Of a DNA stretch of 64,000 nucleotides, positions 51,492 through 59,832 are shown piece after piece. The position numbers and the translations under genes are program-made. The stretch spans positions 67,994 to 131,993 of the forward strand of contig CAZARI010000002.1 in assembly GCA_964487545.1 (NCBI GenBank). Direction: 5' to 3'. This DNA is from SKUL01 sp964487545. GTDB taxonomy: Bacteria > Bacteroidota > Bacteroidia > Flavobacteriales_D > SKUL01. The notes below the pieces were generated by a model, which saw only the letters and a program-made list of their open reading frames with translations, ran no database searches and was not told where the DNA came from. The stretch's first letter is position 1. Each line of letters begins with the position of its first letter.

Positions 51492-52476
51492 TTTTAATGA
51501 CTTTTCGGGCATTAAACTTCGGAGTAAGATAGAGCGAAATCAAGCCCAAAAGTACAACCACCGCTGCTTGGGCAAACCACATAATCCAGCCGAGGGCAAA
51601 GCCAAAGGCTCCGGCCACACCGTACAAAATAAGGGCTTTTTGAATGGCTACCGGATAAGCACCGATTCCTCCGGGAAAGAGTACCACCGCAAAACTGCCG
51701 AGTACAAATCCGGCAAAAATGCCACTAACCGGAACATTTGCAGTTTGTTCAAGGGTAAAAAAGCACACCCAGTACATGCTGATGTATAACGACCAGATGA
51801 GCAGTGTGTGCAGCAGAAAGAGCCATTTTTGTCGCATGTAAAATATGGTTCTCAACCCAGTGTAAAAACCAAGCCCCATCAGGTAAAATCGACGCACAAT
51901 GGCAAATCGAGAACGGCGGCCGAATCGGAACAGCATAAAGATCATGGCTCCGCCGATGAAGAGTGCAATTAAAAACAGCCAACTGAATTTCTCTGCCAAC
52001 CCAGATTGAAGTGCGCCGTAATGCGCACCGAGGGTTTCGAATTGCAGGTAAAATGTGGTAAGGGTGATGCACAGCAAAACCACCGCGTCTATAATGCGTT
52101 CGGCGAAGATGGTGCCGAAGCTTTTTTCGAATGGAATTTGTTCGCTTCTCGATAGCGCTACCGCCCTGCTTGCCTCACCGGCACGTGGCAGCACCATGTT
52201 GAACAGGTAGCCAATCATAACCGCATAAAAACTATGTTTAAAAGCGGGCGTTATTCCCAGTGGTTGAAGCAGGTATTTCCACCGGTAGGCGCGACTAACG
52301 TGGCTGAGTGTTCCCAGAATTAACGATAGCGCAAACCATTCGTAGCGCGCATTGCGCATTGCGCTGAATAAATCGCTTTTTTCTGATTCAGAAAGTTGCT
52401 GGTAGATCAGAAAGCAGAGCAGTAGACCGATTCCTGCAGGAACCATCACTTTCAAAAATTTTAATACTACTTTCAC
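51484..52476 (-). CDS. Lysylphosphatidylglycerol synthase-type flippase-like membrane protein
   Basis: 330 residues with about eight membrane helices. Family signature MIGYLFNMVLPRAGEASRAV and SFGTIFAERIIDAVVLL, plus GGIGAYPVAIQKALI near the C-terminus, match the UPF0104/flippase-like transmembrane domain found in MprF. No synthase domain is attached, so it is probably a lipid or isoprenoid-linked carrier translocase; substrate unknown. It is 4 nt after panC and overlaps the nucleotidyltransferase gene, so it is part of the panC-radA transcript. Confidence 0.9.
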   Translation of the reverse strand: MKVVLKFLKVMVPAGIGLLLCFLIYQQLSESEKSDLFSAMRNARYEWFALSLILGTLSHVSRAYRWKYLLQPLGITPAFKHSFYAVMIGYLFNMVLPRAGEASRAVALSRSEQIPFEKSFGTIFAERIIDAVVLLCITLTTFYLQFETLGAHYGALQSGLAEKFSWLFLIALFIGGAMIFMLFRFGRRSRFAIVRRFYLMGLGFYTGLRTIFYMRQKWLFLLHTLLIWSLYISMYWVCFFTLEQTANVPVSGIFAGFVLGSFAVVLFPGGIGAYPVAIQKALILYGVAGAFGFALGWIMWFAQAAVVVLLGLISLYLTPKFNARKVIKNA

Positions 52477-52480
52477 TAAT

Positions 52481-53332
52481 TCAGCGCTTTACGAAAAATT
52501 CTAAGTTGTCGATCAGCCGAACCCGACCGGTCTTTACCGCTACAAGCGCAATGGCCTGTTGTGCGTTTTTGAGGTCTGCAATCGGCTCCAGAGTTGCGGG
52601 ATGTGCAATTTCGAAGTATTCTGTCTTGAGTTCAGGCTCGCGATCAATTTCGTTCGTTGCCCATACTATCAACTCACCGATGTCCGTTTTGCTCGCTCTG
52701 TTTCTAACCTCGTCCAATACCTGATATATCCGAGAAGCCGCTTTCCTTTGTGATGGTGAAAGTAATAGATTTCTCGAACTCATGGCCAATCCGTCGGCTT
52801 CGCGTTTGGTGGGTGCAGCGGCAATTTCAACGTTCAGGTTGAATTGCTTGACCAGCGATTTGATGACCATTACCTGCTGGTAGTCCTTGAGGCCGAAGTA
52901 AGCTTTGTGTGGTTTGATAATTTCAAAAAAACGGCGCACTACCATGCCCACACCTTTAAAGTGCCCCGGTCGATGAGCGCCTTCAAAGCGTTCTTCAATG
53001 GCTCCGAAATGGTAAGGAGTGGTGTCGGGACGAGGATATATTTCACTGTATTCCGGTACAAAAGCGATATCGCAACCGGCATTGCGCAAGAGCTCCAGAT
53101 CGGTGTCTATGTTTCGTGGATAACTTTCAAAATCCATCGTATCGTTAAACTGGGTGGGGTTTACGAATATGCTGGCAATCACCACGTCGCATTCGTTGCG
53201 CGCCCGCTCAATTAAAGATAAATGACCCCGATGAAGGGTGCCCATTGTAGGGACAAACCCAATGATTTTACCGGTCGCTTTGAAGTTTTCGACTTGCGGT
53301 CGAATCTCGCTGACCATGCTCAGTACCCTCAC
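52481..53332 (-). CDS. panC: Pantoate--beta-alanine ligase
   Basis: 283 residues. Final step of pantothenate synthesis: ATP-dependent joining of pantoate and beta-alanine. Signature GFVPTMGTLHRGHLSLIERA (HxGH-type nucleotide loop, about residues 25-44), VSIFVNPTQFN-like segment, GVGMVVRRFFEII, YFGLKDYQQVMVI and the KMSKS-like RNLLLSPSQR. First gene of the operon panC-flippase-nucleotidyltransferase-radA, divergent from the GT5-like gene; the two promoters face each other across ~110 nt. Confidence 0.96.
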   Translation of the reverse strand: MRVLSMVSEIRPQVENFKATGKIIGFVPTMGTLHRGHLSLIERARNECDVVIASIFVNPTQFNDTMDFESYPRNIDTDLELLRNAGCDIAFVPEYSEIYPRPDTTPYHFGAIEERFEGAHRPGHFKGVGMVVRRFFEIIKPHKAYFGLKDYQQVMVIKSLVKQFNLNVEIAAAPTKREADGLAMSSRNLLLSPSQRKAASRIYQVLDEVRNRASKTDIGELIVWATNEIDREPELKTEYFEIAHPATLEPIADLKNAQQAIALVAVKTGRVRLIDNLEFFVKR

Positions 53333-53364
53333 AGAACTATCCGCAAATGTTGAGATTAAACGGA

Positions 53365-53372
53365 CAAAGCTA
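53365..53372 (-). promoter_or_regulatory. panC promoter -7 box (TAGCTTTG)
   Basis: Exact TAnnTTTG match on the minus strand, 33 nt before the panC ATG. Confidence 0.65.
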
Positions 53373-53382
53373 AGGCGATTAG

Positions 53383-53413
53383 TTGAATATGAGGCAAATT
53401 TTTTGTATTTTTG
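53383..53413 (+). promoter_or_regulatory. Promoter of the GT5-like-DUF4270-glmS operon
   Basis: TTG (53383-53385), 20-nt spacer, TATTTTTG (53406-53413). The start codon follows at 53444, giving a leader of roughly 24 nt. Confidence 0.75.
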
Positions 53414-53443
53414 TGCTCGATTCTAAAACTCCCCCACAATCCT

Positions 53444-54274
53444 ATGGAAAAAACAAAAGTTCTGTACGTATCCCAAGAAATTACTCCTTATCTGGACGAG
53501 ACGGAGATTTCTAAAGCTTCCAGAGAATTGCCACAGGGCATGCAAGAGAAGGGAAGAGAGATCCGGGTTTTTATGCCCAGATACGGCTGCATTAACGAGA
53601 GAAGGCACCAACTTCACGAGGTAATTCGTCTTTCCGGAATGAACCTCATCATCAACGATAACGACCATCCATTAATCCTGAAAGTCGCTTCTATTCCATC
53701 AGCGCGAATGCAGGTTTACTTTATCGATAACGAAGACTTTTTTCAGCGCAAGGCCGCCTTGCACGATGCCAAAGGCAAATGTTTTGAAGACAACGATGAA
53801 CGCTCGCTATTCTTTATTCGCGGCGTAATTGAAACCGTTAAAAAACTGGGCTGGACTCCCGATGTGATTCACTGTCACGGTTGGATGACTGCCCTAATGC
53901 CTGCTTACCTAAAGAAGATTCTCAATGACGACCCACACTTTGCAGATGCTAAAGTGGTGTTCTCAGCTTATGGAGAAGGCTTTGAAGGAACATTGGAAAA
54001 AGACCTGAGCAAGAAGCTGGAGATGGAAGGTTTCGACGCCAAAGATCTTGAGCCGCTTGTCAACCCAACTTTCGAAAACCTTACTAAATTTGCGATGATG
54101 TATTCCGATGGAATCATCAAAGGAAGTGAGAATCTGAACGGCGACATCAGAAAATATTTTGATAGCACCAATAAACTGGTGTTGGATTACGTTCCCTCTG
54201 ATGAACTAGTCACTGCTTGTTCTGATTTTTACGACCGCGTATTGGAAGAGAATTCAGTGTTGATTGAAGAGTAA
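53444..54274 (+). CDS. Stand-alone starch/glycogen synthase N-terminal domain protein (GT5-like)
   Basis: 276 residues from the ATG at 53444. Resembles the N-terminal Rossmann half of family 5 glycogen synthases: VLYVSQEITPYLDETEISKA, then GREIRVFMPRYGCIN, and DVIHCHGWMTALMPAYLK. The ADP-glucose-binding C-terminal half is missing, as is the usual K-x-G-G-L loop, replaced here by DETEIS. So a full synthase activity is unlikely on its own. Short proteins of this kind precede DUF4270 and glmS genes in many Flavobacteria; the conserved linkage suggests a sugar-related or regulatory role. Stop codon 17 nt before the DUF4270 start. Confidence 0.85.
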   Translation: MEKTKVLYVSQEITPYLDETEISKASRELPQGMQEKGREIRVFMPRYGCINERRHQLHEVIRLSGMNLIINDNDHPLILKVASIPSARMQVYFIDNEDFFQRKAALHDAKGKCFEDNDERSLFFIRGVIETVKKLGWTPDVIHCHGWMTALMPAYLKKILNDDPHFADAKVVFSAYGEGFEGTLEKDLSKKLEMEGFDAKDLEPLVNPTFENLTKFAMMYSDGIIKGSENLNGDIRKYFDSTNKLVLDYVPSDELVTACSDFYDRVLEENSVLIEE

Positions 54275-54291
54275 AAACAAACATTTTTACG

Positions 54292-55626
54292 TTGAACATA
54301 TTCTGGCATAAATTATTGCGGCCGCTTACGGCCGCAATAATTTTATCCGCCGTACTTCTTGGCGGATGTAAAAAGAAAGACGATGGCATAGGAGCCGGAA
54401 TTTTACCTGATGAACAACTTCTTGGGGTAAATGTCATCGATACCCTAATCATCAACGCTACTTCACAGCCCGACGACTCTGTTCGCGCCGATGGTTTTGC
54501 CAATGTTATTCTTGGCGCAATGAATGACCCGGTGTTCGGCATCACCCGGTCGGGGTTCTATACTCAACTGCGCCTCTCGGCAAACCAGGTGAGCTTTGAT
54601 TATAATACTTTTGAAATTGATTCGGTTGTGCTGGCACTCGTGTATGACGACGAACAGTATGGAGACAATTATCCTCAGGAGTACGAAGTGTACGAACTAA
54701 ACGAGCAACTCTACTCCGATAGCGCCTATTTTACCACGCGGATAATGGGCTTGGAAGCAACCGATTTGGTATTGCCCGACAGTAAATTTCAAATCCCTGC
54801 TCCCGATCAGCAAGTCTATCTGGCCAACGATACGGTAAAGCCACACCTCAGACTAAGTTTGGATCACGAAATAGGGGAGCGCTTGTTGAATCCCGATAAT
54901 ACATCCCACCTTGAGAACAACTCGAACTTTACCGCTTTTTTCAAGGGCTTGTACGTTAGGGCAAATACGCAATCTGTTCCCGCAGGTAGCGGAGGAATTC
55001 ACCATTTTAATCTACACGACACGCAGTCAAAGCTCACCATTTACTACACCGGTGTCACCGATCTAGATACCGTTACCACCTCCTTTGACTTGGTGATTAA
55101 CAGTAATACCGTGAAGTTTTCGCGACCTGAGCACGATTACAGCTTTGCAAATATCAACCTGATCAATCAACTGGACGGCGACCCCGAGTCGGGTCAGCAG
55201 CAAATTTATGTGCAGGCAGCAGCGGGTTTGCGCGGAGTCATTGAAATTCCACATCTACAGCACCTTAATGCAGATTCTATCGCAATTAACAAAGCCGAGT
55301 TGGTGTTGCCCTATGTTTTGGATGATAATTATGCACCTCCAGGACGGCTATATTTGTTGGGAAGAAGTAACGAGGGAACTTCCTACTTTTTACCCGACTA
55401 CTTTGAAGGAGACGCACACATGGGTGGATTTCTAATCCCTTCTATGCAGCAGTATCGGTTAAATGTTTCTCGTTTTGTGCAGCAGGTGGTGTATGGTTCA
55501 AGAGAAAACACTAAACTTGAAGTGGTCAGCGAATGGGCCAGTACCAGTGCTAACCGAGTGGTGTTGTACGGGCCTGAAAATCCTGATAAACAAATGCGAC
55601 TGGTCATTCAGTACACCAAATTCTAG
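54292..55626 (+). CDS. DUF4270 lipoprotein with TTG start
   Basis: 444 residues. TTG at 54292 is the only sensible start: the signal peptide (LLRPLTAAIILSAVLLGGC, Cys25) follows directly and no ATG precedes it. The mature chain matches DUF4270: GIGAGILPDEQLLGVNVIDT and TQLRLSANQVSFD at the N-terminus and repeated strand-rich segments. Surface or periplasmic lipoprotein of unknown function, consistently next to glmS in Flavobacteria. A perfect 15-bp inverted repeat (54310-54343) sits within the signal-peptide codons, so initiation or transcription through this point may be controlled. Confidence 0.9.
   Translation: MNIFWHKLLRPLTAAIILSAVLLGGCKKKDDGIGAGILPDEQLLGVNVIDTLIINATSQPDDSVRADGFANVILGAMNDPVFGITRSGFYTQLRLSANQVSFDYNTFEIDSVVLALVYDDEQYGDNYPQEYEVYELNEQLYSDSAYFTTRIMGLEATDLVLPDSKFQIPAPDQQVYLANDTVKPHLRLSLDHEIGERLLNPDNTSHLENNSNFTAFFKGLYVRANTQSVPAGSGGIHHFNLHDTQSKLTIYYTGVTDLDTVTTSFDLVINSNTVKFSRPEHDYSFANINLINQLDGDPESGQQQIYVQAAAGLRGVIEIPHLQHLNADSIAINKAELVLPYVLDDNYAPPGRLYLLGRSNEGTSYFLPDYFEGDAHMGGFLIPSMQQYRLNVSRFVQQVVYGSRENTKLEVVSEWASTSANRVVLYGPENPDKQMRLVIQYTKF
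54310..54343 (+). terminator. Perfect 15-bp inverted repeat inside the DUF4270 signal-peptide codons (terminator/attenuator-like)
   Basis: Arms 54310-54324 and 54329-54343, 4-nt loop CTTA, GC core CGGCCG, followed by TTTTAT. It begins 35 nt after the stop of the GT5-like gene and 16 nt after the TTG start triplet of DUF4270. Confidence 0.6.
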
Positions 55627-55632
55627 AATATT

Positions 55633-57480
55633 ATGTGTGGAATTGTCGGATATATTGGCAATCAGCAAGCGGCTCCAATTCTTTTAAAGGGGCTTCAGCG
55701 ACTGGAATATCGGGGCTATGATAGCTCTGGAATTGCCTTGCATGACGGTGCTGAAATTGCCGTAACCAAATGTAAGGGCAAGGTGAGTAATCTCGAAAAG
55801 CTACTCAACGAACAAGAGAATATAGGTACAATGGGTATTGGACATACCCGTTGGGCTACCCATGGTCAGCCCAACGATGAAAACGCTCACCCACACGCTA
55901 CCGAAGACAATGAGTTGGTGATTATTCACAATGGTATCATTGAGAATTTCGATACCCTAAAGCGGGGATTAATCAATCGCGGACATCGATTCCAAAGCCA
56001 AACCGACACCGAAGTGTTGATTCATCTGATTGCAGATATTCAACAAAATGAACAAGGGATTACCCTTTTCGAAGCCGTGAGAAAAGCGCTAAACGAAGTA
56101 ATCGGCGCGTATGCCATTGTAATTATGTCTAAACACAACCCCGACCAGTTTATCGCCGCCAAAAAAGGCAGTCCGCTGGTAGTGGGGATTGGGCGCGATC
56201 AGGAGTTTTTCATTGCTTCGGATGCCACCCCAATTATCGAACACACCAAGAATGTAGTCTATCTCGAAGACGAAGAAATCGCCATAATTGACCGCGAATC
56301 GGGGTTCACGCTCAAGAATATTCGCAATCAAGAAAAAACGCCTTATATCCACGAATTGGAAATGGAGCTGGAGGCACTTGAAAAAGATGGATACGAGCAC
56401 TTCATGTTGAAGGAGATTCACGAACAACCGAGATCTGTTCGCGATAGTATGCGCGGACGACTCAACGTCAACAAAGGGGTGGTTGCACTGGGTGGAATTC
56501 GCGATTACGAACAAAAGCTTATTCAGGCCGAGCGAATTATCATTGTTGCATGCGGAACATCGTGGCACGCTGGTTTGGTAGGCGAATATCTTTTTGAAGA
56601 TTTGGCGCGGATCCCTGTTGAGGTCGAGTACGCATCTGAATTCCGCTACCGCAACCCCATCATTTCAGAATCAGATGTGGTGATTGCCATTTCACAATCG
56701 GGCGAAACCGCAGACACCATCGCCGCTATTGAGCTGGCAAAGCAAAAGGGGGCTACCATTATTGGGATTTGTAATGTCATTGGATCAACCATTCCCCGAA
56801 AAACCCATGCGGGTTCGTATACCCACGCCGGTCCAGAAATTGGTGTGGCATCAACCAAAGCCTTCACTGCACAGGTTACTGTACTTACATTGATGGCGCT
56901 TTCTATCGCACAGGGCAGGGGCTCCATTTCGAGTTCCCGATTCCAACGCCTGCTGGTAGAGCTGGATTCTGTGCCGGACAAAATCGAAAAAGTGCTGAAG
57001 CTCGATAGCAAGATTGAATACATTGCCAACATCTACAAAGATGTCAGCAACGCGCTTTATTTGGGCAGGGGCATCAATTTTCCGGTGGCGCTTGAGGGCG
57101 CGCTTAAGCTCAAAGAAATTTCGTACATCCATGCAGAAGGATATCCTGCCGCTGAGATGAAGCATGGCCCAATTGCGTTAATCGATGAAAATATGCCGGT
57201 GATTGTCATTGCAACCCAGGGCGCCTCATACGACAAGATTGTGTCTAATATTCAGGAAGTGAAAGCGCGCAAGGGTAAAGTGATTGCCATTGTTACCGAG
57301 GGCGATGTACAGGTAAAAGAACTGGCCGATCACACCATCGAAATTCCAGATATCGATGATGCACTCATGGCGCTGATTTCAGTGATACCGCTTCAACTAT
57401 TATCCTATCACGTTGCGGTGATGCGGGGCTGTAACGTCGATCAGCCGCGAAATCTGGCCAAGTCGGTTACGGTAGAATAG
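55633..57480 (+). CDS. glmS: Glutamine--fructose-6-phosphate aminotransferase (isomerizing)
   Basis: 615 residues. Makes glucosamine-6-phosphate, first committed precursor of peptidoglycan and lipid A. Catalytic Cys2 (MCGIVGYIGN) begins the glutaminase domain, with HTRWATHGQPNDENAHPH and HNGIIENF. Two SIS domains follow (ACGTSWHAGLVGEYLFEDL; ISQSGETADTIAAI; YLGRGINFPVALEGALKLKE), ending in the conserved PRNLAKSVTVE tail. It lies 6 nt after DUF4270. Nothing like the glmS ribozyme is present upstream. Its end overlaps the convergent S41 protease by 14 nt. Confidence 0.97.
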   Translation: MCGIVGYIGNQQAAPILLKGLQRLEYRGYDSSGIALHDGAEIAVTKCKGKVSNLEKLLNEQENIGTMGIGHTRWATHGQPNDENAHPHATEDNELVIIHNGIIENFDTLKRGLINRGHRFQSQTDTEVLIHLIADIQQNEQGITLFEAVRKALNEVIGAYAIVIMSKHNPDQFIAAKKGSPLVVGIGRDQEFFIASDATPIIEHTKNVVYLEDEEIAIIDRESGFTLKNIRNQEKTPYIHELEMELEALEKDGYEHFMLKEIHEQPRSVRDSMRGRLNVNKGVVALGGIRDYEQKLIQAERIIIVACGTSWHAGLVGEYLFEDLARIPVEVEYASEFRYRNPIISESDVVIAISQSGETADTIAAIELAKQKGATIIGICNVIGSTIPRKTHAGSYTHAGPEIGVASTKAFTAQVTVLTLMALSIAQGRGSISSSRFQRLLVELDSVPDKIEKVLKLDSKIEYIANIYKDVSNALYLGRGINFPVALEGALKLKEISYIHAEGYPAAEMKHGPIALIDENMPVIVIATQGASYDKIVSNIQEVKARKGKVIAIVTEGDVQVKELADHTIEIPDIDDALMALISVIPLQLLSYHVAVMRGCNVDQPRNLAKSVTVE

Positions 57481-59092
57481 TCAATTGATCCGCTTTCAAC
57501 AGATCGTGTGCAAGCTTTAGCATCCGGTCGTGTTCGCTGATGATGGGATAATAAACTTCATTACCCCAAATGTTTCGGGCAATAAGGGCTTTGAGCCGCG
57601 TTGCGATGTAATCTTCAGAAGCGGCAATTCCGGCTGCGTCTCTCTTCAGACTTCTTTCTTCTGCAAAATCGTAAAGATTATTGAGCAAAACGGCAGACAC
57701 CCGATAGGTCGAGGTAAAAGATTCGGGCTGGTATTTATCCATCAGTTCGGAGCGGTGCTGGTCAGAAAACTCAAAAGCAAATTCATTGAGTAATCCTTGA
57801 TAAGAAAGTTGGGTGAGATAATTTGATCCACCTACCGTATCGAGCGGAACAAAGTGGTCGGGCACAATTCCTCCGCCACCATACACTGTTCTGCCGCCTT
57901 CGGTTTTGTATATCAGTGAATCGGGATAATCAATTTTTGTAGAATCATAGACCTCGCCCGATTCAAATCGCTCAAAAAATTCGGCACTGTAATCAATTCC
58001 TTCGCCATAGGGACGTTGAATGCTTCTACCCGACGGGGTGTAGTAGCGCGCCACGGTGAGCCGGATCGCGGTGCTGTCGGGAAATTCGAAATGCTCTTGC
58101 ACCAGCCCTTTTCCAAACGACCGTCGGCCAATGACTAAGCCCCGATCGTTGTCCTGAACAGCTCCCGCTAAAATTTCACTCGCAGAAGCAGAACCCTGGT
58201 CTATCATGACTACCAACGGAATGTCTTTAAGCTTTCCGTTTTTGGTAGACTTATAAGTTTTGTTCGGTTGTGCTTTTCCTTCCGTATATACGATGAGCGT
58301 TCCTCTCTCAAGCAATTCTTCGCAAATGGAGATGGCCGTGTTGAGATATCCCCCCCCGTTTCCGCGCAAGTCAATCACCAGCTTTTTCATCCCCTGAGCG
58401 AGCATTTCGTTCACCCCATCCATAAATTCCTGATGGGTGGTTCGGGCAAAGCGCGTCACTTTGATATAGCCCGTTTCGCCATCCAGCAGGTAAGATACAG
58501 CCACGCTGTAAATCGGAATTTTGCCGCGCGTGATTTTAAAGTCGAGCAGTTCTGGGTGGCCCCGACGTTTGATCTGAATATTGACCTGTGTGTTACTTTT
58601 TCCACGAAGCTGGCTGATAACATCGTTATTGCTGATGCCAATACCTGCAATGTTTTCACCCTCAACGGTAACAATTCGGTCGCCAGAATGTATTCCCAGC
58701 GCCTCCGACGGGCCGCCTTCCAGTGTAGTGACCACAAAAACGGTGTCGTTCTGAATGGTGAATTCAACGCCGATTCCGTCGAAATTTCCTTCCAGCGGTT
58801 CGGTGTATTGGCGCAGTTCTGCTGCGGTGATATAATAAGAATGTGGGTCGAGATGTTGAAGCAAGTCCTGAATGCTGCGGTCAATTAGGTTAGATTTATC
58901 AACCGAATCGACGTACTGCTGTTCAACGAAATTGATGATTTGAGATAGCTTATCGGCAGCCGTTCTCACCGGTCGGTGAAAAATAGTCGTGGTTTCGCTG
59001 CCTTCTTCCGAGGCGAGATCCATGCCCACAAAAACACCTATCGCAATAGCGATTGCCAGCAACAATGGAAGAACGGTCCATACTTTTTTCAT
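57467..59092 (-). CDS. S41 family C-terminal processing peptidase
   Basis: 541 residues. N-terminal membrane anchor (about 5-23), helical bundle, PDZ domain (about 95-185: FDGIGVEFTI, LEGGPSEALGIHSGDRIVTV) and the S41 protease core. Catalytic Ser is within GSASASEIL (301-305) and Lys328 in SFGKGLVQE. Such periplasmic proteases trim or degrade envelope proteins from the C-terminus. A ~180-residue C-terminal extension with YGGGGIVPDHFVPLDT is normal for Bacteroidota forms. It follows the deaminase gene by 7 nt, so both are co-transcribed. Confidence 0.94.
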   Translation of the reverse strand: MKKVWTVLPLLLAIAIAIGVFVGMDLASEEGSETTTIFHRPVRTAADKLSQIINFVEQQYVDSVDKSNLIDRSIQDLLQHLDPHSYYITAAELRQYTEPLEGNFDGIGVEFTIQNDTVFVVTTLEGGPSEALGIHSGDRIVTVEGENIAGIGISNNDVISQLRGKSNTQVNIQIKRRGHPELLDFKITRGKIPIYSVAVSYLLDGETGYIKVTRFARTTHQEFMDGVNEMLAQGMKKLVIDLRGNGGGYLNTAISICEELLERGTLIVYTEGKAQPNKTYKSTKNGKLKDIPLVVMIDQGSASASEILAGAVQDNDRGLVIGRRSFGKGLVQEHFEFPDSTAIRLTVARYYTPSGRSIQRPYGEGIDYSAEFFERFESGEVYDSTKIDYPDSLIYKTEGGRTVYGGGGIVPDHFVPLDTVGGSNYLTQLSYQGLLNEFAFEFSDQHRSELMDKYQPESFTSTYRVSAVLLNNLYDFAEERSLKRDAAGIAASEDYIATRLKALIARNIWGNEVYYPIISEHDRMLKLAHDLLKADQLTILP

Positions 59093-59099
59093 TTGTTAA

Positions 59100-59549
59100 T
59101 CAGATATTTTGCAATTGTACCACCTCAACACCAGCTTGCTTGAGAAAGTTTATACCGGATAAGTCTTTGTATTCGTCGATGTACACCAGCCTTCGAATGC
59201 CAATTTGATGAATCAGCTTGGCGCATTCTCTGCACGGAGATAACGTGAGAAAAAGGGTGGCATTGCGTGCATTATTGGTGGATCGTGCCACTTTGGTTAT
59301 GGCATTGGCTTCGGCGTGTAGTACATACCATTTGGTGTCGCCATTGTCATCCTCGCATTGGTTTTCGAAGCCCGAAGGCGTGCCGTTGTATCCGTCAGAA
59401 ATGATCATTCCCTCTTTGACAATCAGCGCACCCACTTTTTTGCGCTTACAATGCGAAAGTTGCGCCCACTGTGCAGCCATTTTGAGGTATGCTCGGTCAT
59501 AACGAAGTTGTTTTGCCGGGTCATTATATTTTACAAACCCTTCTTCCAT
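59100..59549 (-). CDS. Deoxycytidylate deaminase family protein
   Basis: 149 residues from ATG 59549; an ATG at 59561 would add four residues, and longer versions run into tRNA-Leu and are excluded. Zinc-dependent deaminase: YVLHAEANAI holds the His ligand and catalytic Glu, TLSPCRECAKLIHQ the two Cys ligands. The SHCKRKKVGALIV and SDGYNGTPSGFENQCED segments are those of dCMP deaminases/ComEB, which convert dCMP to dUMP for thymidylate synthesis. A TACTTTG near 59575 could be a promoter and would place the start of transcription just upstream of these ATGs. Confidence 0.92.
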   Translation of the reverse strand: MEEGFVKYNDPAKQLRYDRAYLKMAAQWAQLSHCKRKKVGALIVKEGMIISDGYNGTPSGFENQCEDDNGDTKWYVLHAEANAITKVARSTNNARNATLFLTLSPCRECAKLIHQIGIRRLVYIDEYKDLSGINFLKQAGVEVVQLQNI

Positions 59550-59578
59550 AAGCAAGATCATTGAGCGCACAAAGTAAC

Positions 59579-59606
59579 AAAAAAGGGCCCTCTTTAAGAG
59601 GACCCT
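59579..59606 (-). terminator. Intrinsic terminator after tRNA-Leu
   Basis: 12-bp stem AAGGGTCCTCTT/AAGAGGGCCCTT with one G-U pair and a minimal loop, followed on the minus strand by six T. It separates the tRNA from the deaminase gene. Confidence 0.85.
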
Positions 59607-59612
59607 TCGATG

Positions 59613-59692
59613 TACCTGGGGTGGGAATCGAACCCACACTCCGAAGAACACGAGTTTGAGTCGTGCGCGTCTACCAATTCCGCCACCCAGGC
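59613..59692 (-). tRNA. tRNA-Leu (CAA)
   Basis: 80 nt without CCA, class II with a long variable arm (TTCTTCGGAGT). Acceptor stem GCCTGGG/CCCAGGT (terminal G-U), discriminator A. Anticodon stem CACGA/TCGTG around CTCAAAC, anticodon CAA, reads UUG. Confidence 0.95.
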
Positions 59693-59703
59693 ATTCCGGT
59701 GCG

Positions 59704-59734
59704 CAAATTTATTTAAATGTTTCGGAAGGCACAA
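59704..59734 (-). promoter_or_regulatory. tRNA-Leu promoter
   Basis: Minus strand TTG (59734-59732), 20-nt spacer, TAAATTTG (59711-59704). The tRNA 5' end is 12 nt downstream of the -7 box, as for tRNA-Arg. Confidence 0.8.
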
Positions 59735-59777
59735 CATTCTTTGTGCACCAGCAATGAATTAATTATGATCAAGGCTG

Positions 59778-59808
59778 TTGTGTAGCTGTTTTGGAATCAC
59801 TACTTTTG
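59778..59808 (+). promoter_or_regulatory. prs promoter
   Basis: TTG (59778-59780), 20-nt spacer, TACTTTTG (59801-59808); start codon at 59833. Confidence 0.78.
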
Positions 59809-59832
59809 CCCGCCCTGGCGGTAATTTCAGAT

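Noticed and set aside
55627..55640. glmS ribozyme or riboswitch before glmS
   Set aside because: Only 6 nt separate the DUF4270 stop from glmS, leaving no room for one.
59550..59651. N-terminal extension of the dCMP deaminase
   Set aside because: Would run through tRNA-Leu and its terminator; the extra residues resemble nothing.
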